This document shows, piece after piece, positions 59,221-64,000 of a stretch of DNA of 64,000 nucleotides. Source of the stretch: Arthrobacter_H rhombi. GTDB taxonomy: Bacteria > Actinomycetota > Actinomycetes > Actinomycetales > Micrococcaceae. The notes under the pieces were generated by a model. It was not told the origin of the DNA, searched no databases, and worked only from the letters and a program-made list of their open reading frames with translations. The translations under genes were made by a program, and so were the position numbers. Within the stretch, counting starts at the first letter, position 1, and each line of letters begins with the position of its first letter. The stretch covers positions 155,263 to 219,262 of the forward strand of contig NZ_BAAAIV010000019.1 of the NCBI RefSeq assembly GCF_039526245.1, given 5' to 3'.

Positions 59221-60945
59221 ATGGATAACGCCACCGGCCCCACTGGACAGACTGCCGCGGACACGACCGGGCAGCAGCCCTGGGTCAAGAACTACCAGCC
59301 GGGGGTTCCGGCAGAGATCGAGCTGCCCACCGAATCGCTGGTCGACATGTTCGAGCACTCCGTCGCGGAGGCGGGCAAGGCCCCGGCGATGGAGTTCTTC
59401 GGCCGCCGCACCAGCTACCGCGACCTGGGCGAACAGGTGGAGCGTGCCGCCGAGGGGCTGCGCCGCCTCGGGGTACGCGCGGGGGACCGCGTCGCCGTGA
59501 TCCTGCCGAACTGCCCGCAGCATGTCATCGCTTTCTACGCGGTGCTGCGCCTCGGAGCCGTCGTCGTCGAACACAACCCGCTCTACACCGCCCGCGAACT
59601 GCGCCACCAGTTCGAGGACCACCAGGCACGCATCGCGATCGTCTGGGACAAGGCGGCAGCGGCGATCACCGGATTCCCGGCCGACGTGGAGATCGACCAC
59701 GTCGTCTCGGTCAACCTGCTGCAGGCCTTCCCGCCGGTCAAGCGTGCCGCATTGGCCCTGCCGGTGGGCAAGCTGCGCGAGACCCGCACGTCGCTGACGG
59801 CCAAGGCTCCGGGCACCACCTCGTGGAAGAAGCTGCTCGGCCACGGCCGGCTGGAGCCGTCGCATCCCCGCCCGTCCGTCGAGGACCTGGCAGCGATCCA
59901 GTACACCTCCGGGACCACGGGGCGCCCCAAGGGCGCGATGCTCACCCACTACAACCTGTACTCCAACGCCCTGCAGGGCGAAGCATGGATGTCCGGCGCC
60001 CAGACCGGCAAGGAGATCCTGTACGCCATCCTGCCGATGTTCCACGCCTTCGGCATGACGCTGTACCTGACGTTCGGCATGCTCAAGCAGGGGATGCTGG
60101 TCCTGTTCCCGAAGTTCGATCCGAACATGGTCCTGGACGCGATGAAGAAGTCGCCGGCCACCGTCTACTGCGCGGTCCCGCCGATCTACGAGCGCACCGC
60201 CATGGCCGCCCAGGAACGCGGGATCTCGCTGAAGTCGGCGAAGTACTGCATCTCCGGGGCCATGAACCTGCCGGGCCGCGTCGTCGACCTCTGGGAATCG
60301 GTCTCCGGTGGGCTGCTGGTCGAGGGCTACGGCATGACCGAATCCTCGCCGGTCGCCCTGGGCAACCCGTTCCACCCCACGCGCCGCACCGGGACCATCG
60401 GCGTCCCGTTCCCCTCCACGCTGATGAAGGTCGTGGACCCGGACGATCCCACCGTCGAGGTCCCGGCCGGGGACCCCGGCGAACTGCTCATCGCCGGCCC
60501 CCAGGTCTTCGCCGGCTACTGGAACAACCCCGACGAAACGGCCAAGACGCTGCTGCCCGGCGGCTGGCTGCGCACCGGGGACATCGTCACCGTGGACGAC
60601 GACGGATTTGCCACCGTCGTGGACCGCGCCAAGGAGCTGATCATCACCGGCGGGTTCAACGTCTCGCCCACCGAGGTCGAATCCGTGCTGCGCGGCCATG
60701 CCGATGTCCGGGATGCCGCCGCCTTCGGCAAGCCGCTGGAGCGCGGCGGGGAGATGGTGGTCGCCGCCGTCGAACTCGAGCCCGGCGTCGAGCTGGACGA
60801 GGCGGCCCTGCGCCAGCACTGCCGCGACCACCTCGCCGGCTACAAGGTGCCCAAGCGGATCGTGGCGGTCGATGACCTGCCGCGTTCGATGCTCGGCAAG
60901 ATCCTGCGCAAGGACGTCCGCGAACAGGTGCTACCGGGACTCTGA
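59221..60945 (+). CDS. fadD: Long-chain fatty acid-CoA ligase (FadD-like)
   Basis: 574 aa from ATG 59221. VAVILPNCPQHVIAFYAVLRLG, P-loop IQYTSGTTGRPKGAMLTH, ILPMFHAFGMTLYLTFG, CISGAMNLPGRVVDLWES, VEGYGMTESSPVALGNP, WLRTGDIVTVDDDGFATVVDR and the A10 motif LPRSMLGKILRKDVR. It activates fatty acids with ATP and CoA for degradation or lipid synthesis. No Shine-Dalgarno stronger than GGAAAG is seen. Confidence 0.9.
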   Translation: MDNATGPTGQTAADTTGQQPWVKNYQPGVPAEIELPTESLVDMFEHSVAEAGKAPAMEFFGRRTSYRDLGEQVERAAEGLRRLGVRAGDRVAVILPNCPQHVIAFYAVLRLGAVVVEHNPLYTARELRHQFEDHQARIAIVWDKAAAAITGFPADVEIDHVVSVNLLQAFPPVKRAALALPVGKLRETRTSLTAKAPGTTSWKKLLGHGRLEPSHPRPSVEDLAAIQYTSGTTGRPKGAMLTHYNLYSNALQGEAWMSGAQTGKEILYAILPMFHAFGMTLYLTFGMLKQGMLVLFPKFDPNMVLDAMKKSPATVYCAVPPIYERTAMAAQERGISLKSAKYCISGAMNLPGRVVDLWESVSGGLLVEGYGMTESSPVALGNPFHPTRRTGTIGVPFPSTLMKVVDPDDPTVEVPAGDPGELLIAGPQVFAGYWNNPDETAKTLLPGGWLRTGDIVTVDDDGFATVVDRAKELIITGGFNVSPTEVESVLRGHADVRDAAAFGKPLERGGEMVVAAVELEPGVELDEAALRQHCRDHLAGYKVPKRIVAVDDLPRSMLGKILRKDVREQVLPGL

Positions 60946-60951
60946 GCCGGA

Positions 60952-60970
60952 GCCCCGTTCGACACGGGGC
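60952..60970 (+). terminator. Short hairpin after fadD
   Basis: GCCCCGT-TCGAC-ACGGGGC, 7-bp stem immediately past the ligase stop. No T-tract. Confidence 0.4.
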
Positions 60971-61061
60971 CGGGGCAGGTTGGTAGGGTGGGGCGCTTAC
61001 CCGGGGGGACGGCGATCCCCATGATCGAGCCGATGCACCCGCGACCGCACAGGAGGCCAGC

Positions 61062-62171
61062 ATGGCTGAACGAGAACCCACCACGGCCCCGCAGGACAAC
61101 GTCCGCTGGACGCACAGCCTGAGCCGGACCGGGGAGCGGGCGCGCAGCGTCCTGTACATCCTGGCGCTCGCCGTCGTCATCATTTTCGGTCTGTTGCAGG
61201 TCACCGTGGTGGCGGTTCCGTTGGTCCTGGCCTTCATCCTGGCCGCTGCCATCTCACCGGTGGTCAACTGGCTGCGCCATCACGGCTGGTCCGCCGGGTG
61301 GGCCACGGCAACGACGTTCGTTGGCTTGCTGGTGGTGGTCGGCGGGGTGCTGGCCTCCGTCGTGTTCGCGATCCAGGCCCAGTGGACCTCCCTGGCCTCG
61401 CAGGCGGGGGAGCGGACAACCCAGTTGTGGACCACGCTGAAGAACGGGCCGTTGCCGATCGATGATTCGACGCTGACGCAGGCGATGACGTCCCTGAAGG
61501 CCATGTTGGGCAGCCAGCAGACCGAGGACCAGGCGATGGCCGGAGCCTCGCAGGCCGCGGAAATGGCCACCGGATTCATCCTGATGGCCGTCATCCTGTT
61601 CTTCTTCCTCAAGGACGGCTGGGCCATGTGGGCCTTCGCCATCCAGAAACTGCGCGGCCAACAGCGCGCCAAGGCGCGCGTGGCCGGCATCAGGGCCATG
61701 GCGGTGTTGGGCGGCTATGTCCGGGGGACCGCAATCGTCGCCACCGTCGACGCTGTGCTCATCGGCGCGGCCCTGATGATCCTGCAGGTCCCGTTGGCCA
61801 TCCCGCTGACGGTCCTGATTTTCATCGGTGCGTTCGTCCCGATCATCGGTGCCACCGTCACCGGGGTCCTGGCCGCGGTGGTGGCGTTGCTGGGGGTCGG
61901 CCCGGTCGCCGCGGTGATCGTCGGCGTGGTGGTGATCGTGGTCAACCAGCTCGAGGGCAATCTGCTCCAGCCCGTGGTCATGGGCCGGACGCTGCAGATC
62001 CACCCGTTGGTGGTGCTGCTGGCGCTGACGGTGGGCGGGGTGATCGCCGGGGTGCTCGGTGCCATCCTCGCTGTCCCGCTGACCGCCGCTGCGTGGGCGG
62101 CATTGCAGGTGTGGGCCGGGGTGCCGGCCAGCCGGGCGGGGGAGTCGGGGCTGGTCGGCGGGAAACACTAG
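61062..62171 (+). CDS. AI-2E family transporter (UPF0118/PerM-like)
   Basis: 369 aa, about eight helices. SVLYILALAVVIIFGLLQVT and VVAVPLVLAFILAAAISPVVNWL at the N-terminus, a soluble middle segment (LWTTLKNGPLPIDDSTLTQA), then LMAVILFFFLKDGWAMWA, IPLTVLIFIGAFVPIIGATVTGVLA and NQLEGNLLQPVVMGRTLQIHPL, the most conserved part of the family. AGGAGG upstream of ATG 61062. Substrate class is unsettled: some members export AI-2, others antiport Na/H. Confidence 0.87.
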   Translation: MAEREPTTAPQDNVRWTHSLSRTGERARSVLYILALAVVIIFGLLQVTVVAVPLVLAFILAAAISPVVNWLRHHGWSAGWATATTFVGLLVVVGGVLASVVFAIQAQWTSLASQAGERTTQLWTTLKNGPLPIDDSTLTQAMTSLKAMLGSQQTEDQAMAGASQAAEMATGFILMAVILFFFLKDGWAMWAFAIQKLRGQQRAKARVAGIRAMAVLGGYVRGTAIVATVDAVLIGAALMILQVPLAIPLTVLIFIGAFVPIIGATVTGVLAAVVALLGVGPVAAVIVGVVVIVVNQLEGNLLQPVVMGRTLQIHPLVVLLALTVGGVIAGVLGAILAVPLTAAAWAALQVWAGVPASRAGESGLVGGKH

Positions 62172-62204
62172 GGGAAGAAACGTTGGCCGGGCTGCTCCGT
62201 CCCC

Positions 62205-63671
62205 CTACTGAAGCGATGAGGTGAGCCGGGCCAGATTGTCCAGGACCTTGTCGCGCATCGGCCGGCCTGTCCAGTCGTCCAGCAGCAGCTCCCGGCTGTT
62301 GGCGCGGTACAGATCCTCCACGGCGCGCATCTGGCCAATGATGGACGGTCCGTGGACCAGCACGGATACCTCCATGTTGAGGCTGAAGGAGCGGACATCC
62401 ATGTTGCTTGAACCGATGACTGCCACGTCGTCATCAACGGTGAAATGCTTCGAGTGGAGCACACTGGGTGCCCGGTACAGGTAGATCCTGACGCCTGCCC
62501 TGAGGAGGGCCTCGTAGTACGAACGCTGCGCGTGGTAGACCATGGCCTGGTCGCCGATTTCGGAGACGAAGAGTTCCACGTCCAGTCCGCGGGAGGCCGC
62601 CGTGATGATGGCCAGCAAGATCGATTCGTCGGGAACGAAATAGGGGCTCGTGATGCTCACCCGGTGCTCGGCCTTGTGGATGAGCGCAGCGTAGAGCTTG
62701 AGGTTGTTGTCGTTGTCGAAGCTTGGCCCGCTGGGCAGGACCTGGCAGTCGATGAGGGTCTCGTCCGAGCCCAAGACGACAGGTGAGGTGTCCAACGGCA
62801 GGAAATCCTGCGTTTCGCTGTACCAGTCCGTGACGAAGACGGCGTTCAGTTCGCGTACTACCGGCCCCTCCAGCCGAACCATGAGTTCCTTCCACACGAG
62901 ACCGCGCCGGATGTTCTTCTTCTTGTTGTAGGACGCGGCGATGAGGTTCTGTGAGCCGGTGAAACCCACCCTGCCATCGACGACCAGAAGTTTTCTGTGG
63001 TTGCGCAGGTCCGGACGTTGCCACTGGCCGCGCAACGGCCTCAAGGGCAACATGGCCTGCCACTGCACCCCCGCGTCCGTCAGGAACCTTTGCGTCTCGC
63101 GATGCCCCGGGTTCATGAGGGCGGCGAGGTGGTCGAAGAGAACCCTCACCGTGACTCCACGTTCGACCGCACGGGACAAGGCCTCGAAAAAGGGAGTGGT
63201 CGTGGGATCCAGGGCCAGGATGTAGAACTCCACATGGACATGATCCGCGGCCGTATCGATGGCGGCCGTCATGAGCTCGAGGCTTTCGTCGTAGCCGCCC
63301 AGCAATTCTGCACGGTTGCCTCCGACCATCGGCAGTGCCCCCAACCGGCGGTTGAGTTCCACCAGGGAGTGGAGCCATTCCGGCCACTCCTCGCCGTGGC
63401 TCACCGCCGACAGGCCCCGGGTGCGTGCCAGCATCGCCTCGTTGACCTCGCGCTGCTTATCCCGACGGTGCCTGGGGAGTTTGCCGACGCCCACCAGGAG
63501 GAACGTGACGACGCCAAGGAACGGAATGAAAACGATGGCCAGGATCCACGCGATGGCGGCCGAGGGTTTGCGGTTCGCCGAAACCAGAATGGCAGCCACC
63601 AGGGCGAATACCGCGTGCAGCAGGAGGCCCATCAAGGCGACGACGTCGATGTCCTGAACCCACCCTGGCAT
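62205..63671 (-). CDS. cls: Cardiolipin synthase (phospholipase D family)
   Basis: 488 aa. Two N-terminal transmembrane helices (MGLLLHAVFALVAAILVSAN; AAIAWILAIVFIPFLGVVTFLLVG), then two HKD motifs: NHRKLLVVDGRVGFTGSQNL and LHSKHFTVDDDVAVIGSSNMD. HVHVEFYILALDPTTTPFFEAL and YFVPDESILLAIITAASRGLDVELFV are typical. It condenses two phosphatidylglycerols into cardiolipin. This is the canonical two-helix form, so it is the better cls candidate of the two in the window. Confidence 0.9.
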   Translation of the reverse strand: MPGWVQDIDVVALMGLLLHAVFALVAAILVSANRKPSAAIAWILAIVFIPFLGVVTFLLVGVGKLPRHRRDKQREVNEAMLARTRGLSAVSHGEEWPEWLHSLVELNRRLGALPMVGGNRAELLGGYDESLELMTAAIDTAADHVHVEFYILALDPTTTPFFEALSRAVERGVTVRVLFDHLAALMNPGHRETQRFLTDAGVQWQAMLPLRPLRGQWQRPDLRNHRKLLVVDGRVGFTGSQNLIAASYNKKKNIRRGLVWKELMVRLEGPVVRELNAVFVTDWYSETQDFLPLDTSPVVLGSDETLIDCQVLPSGPSFDNDNNLKLYAALIHKAEHRVSITSPYFVPDESILLAIITAASRGLDVELFVSEIGDQAMVYHAQRSYYEALLRAGVRIYLYRAPSVLHSKHFTVDDDVAVIGSSNMDVRSFSLNMEVSVLVHGPSIIGQMRAVEDLYRANSRELLLDDWTGRPMRDKVLDNLARLTSSLQ

Positions 63672-63868
63672 CGCCGGTCACCGCGCCTTCCGTGGGGCGC
63701 TACCCTGACAGGACGATCGATGCGACGGCCGGCTCATGACCAACGATTAACACGTTCCCGCCCGGAAGTAAATCACCGTGCACCGCGATCTCAGCCGGTT
63801 CGGGCGGGTCGATCGTCATCGAGTACGCGACGAAAGGGTTACCTCCGAATTGCGTGCCACATCTGCGC
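63672..63868. other. Gene-free stretch before an orphan terminator
   Basis: About 200 nt with no supportable reading frame. It ends in a strong plus-strand intrinsic terminator although no plus-strand gene precedes it, so a small RNA is possible. Confidence 0.35.
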
Positions 63869-63900
63869 GGCCCCGATCAGGAGATTGATCGGGGCCTTTT
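63869..63900 (+). terminator. Intrinsic terminator with T-tract
   Basis: GGCCCCGATCA (63869-63879), 6-nt loop, TGATCGGGGCC (63886-63896), then TTTT. The T-tract is on the plus strand. The gene to its right runs on the minus strand and ends at 63928, so the same stem may also end that transcript. Confidence 0.7.
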
Positions 63901-63927
63901 CCTGCAGTGCCGGGGTCTTCGGACGGG

Positions 63928-64000
63928 CTATTCGCGTGAGAGGTCTCCACCAAGAATGAGTTCGGGCTCGGTGGCCGCGCGGACCTCTTCGACGCTGACC
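63928..64000 (-). CDS. 3' end of a gene, possibly 3-oxoacid CoA-transferase subunit B
   Basis: Only the last 23 codons are inside the window, ending with TAG at 63928-63930: VSVEEVRAATEPELILGGDL, then SRE. The VSVEEVRAATEPELI run resembles the C-terminus of beta subunits of 3-oxoacid/3-oxoadipate CoA-transferases. Too short for certainty. Confidence 0.4.
   Translation of the reverse strand, partial: VSVEEVRAATEPELILGGDLSRE

Noticed and set aside
58351..60831. An 826-codon minus-strand frame
   Set aside because: Antisense to the AbiEii and FadD genes, with low-complexity composition and no motif.
1..64000. CRISPR array, tRNA or rRNA genes
   Set aside because: No regularly spaced repeats and no tRNA- or rRNA-like segments were recognised on either strand.

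Overview
The window is high-GC DNA with tightly packed genes, frequent ATGA/GTGA overlaps, GTG/TTG starts and short GC-rich hairpin terminators. The gene types (branched-chain 2-oxoacid dehydrogenase E1/E2, paired SMR pumps, GbsR-type regulator, M20 hydrolases, MmyB-like regulator, AbiE-type modules) fit a soil actinobacterium of the Micrococcaceae (Arthrobacter-like). This is an inference from style and gene content, not from a marker gene. No rRNA, tRNA or CRISPR array was seen.

Region by region. 1-3110: end of a branched-chain 2-oxoacid dehydrogenase operon (E1 alpha, E1 beta, truncated E2). 3332-21767: a catabolic regulon. It holds a CoA ligase, acyl-CoA dehydrogenase, enoyl-CoA hydratase, two class III CoA-transferase-fold proteins, two MHS-type transporters, a zinc alcohol dehydrogenase, a ketoglutarate-semialdehyde-type aldehyde dehydrogenase, a GH88-type glycoside hydrolase and an IclR regulator. 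A shared AATATTTCAGAC motif lies in both divergent promoter regions. An IS21-family element (about 16129-18676), with an in-frame stop in istA, is inserted between the two halves.

22253-29963: an accessory island. Three overlapping genes encode a DUF6361-like protein, a two-HKD phospholipase-D-fold protein and a large SF2 helicase. They are followed by a lipoprotein and a protein resembling the 8-oxoguanine-glycosylase fold. The three-gene core looks like a nucleic-acid-directed defence module and is the best candidate here for an undescribed system.

30084-44806: transport and small-molecule metabolism. It includes an MHS transporter with an ArgE-like M20 peptidase, a formylglycine-generating enzyme, SMR pumps (one pair intact, one pair with a decayed partner), a secreted protein with a tendamistat-like cysteine pattern, a secreted phosphoesterase, a Tat-exported M20 peptidase, and a GMC oxidoreductase/aldehyde dehydrogenase/M20D amidohydrolase operon facing a GbsR-like regulator.

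44874-64000: two nucleotidyltransferase-type toxin/antitoxin-like pairs, small oxidoreductases, two cardiolipin-synthase-like proteins, and a scar joining a 5'-truncated SDR gene to a 5'-truncated M20 gene. It also holds an operon of DUF5058 permease, second membrane protein and M20D amidohydrolase behind a tandem glycine riboswitch, then a fatty acyl-CoA ligase and an AI-2E family protein. The right edge cuts the 3' end of a gene that may encode a CoA-transferase subunit.
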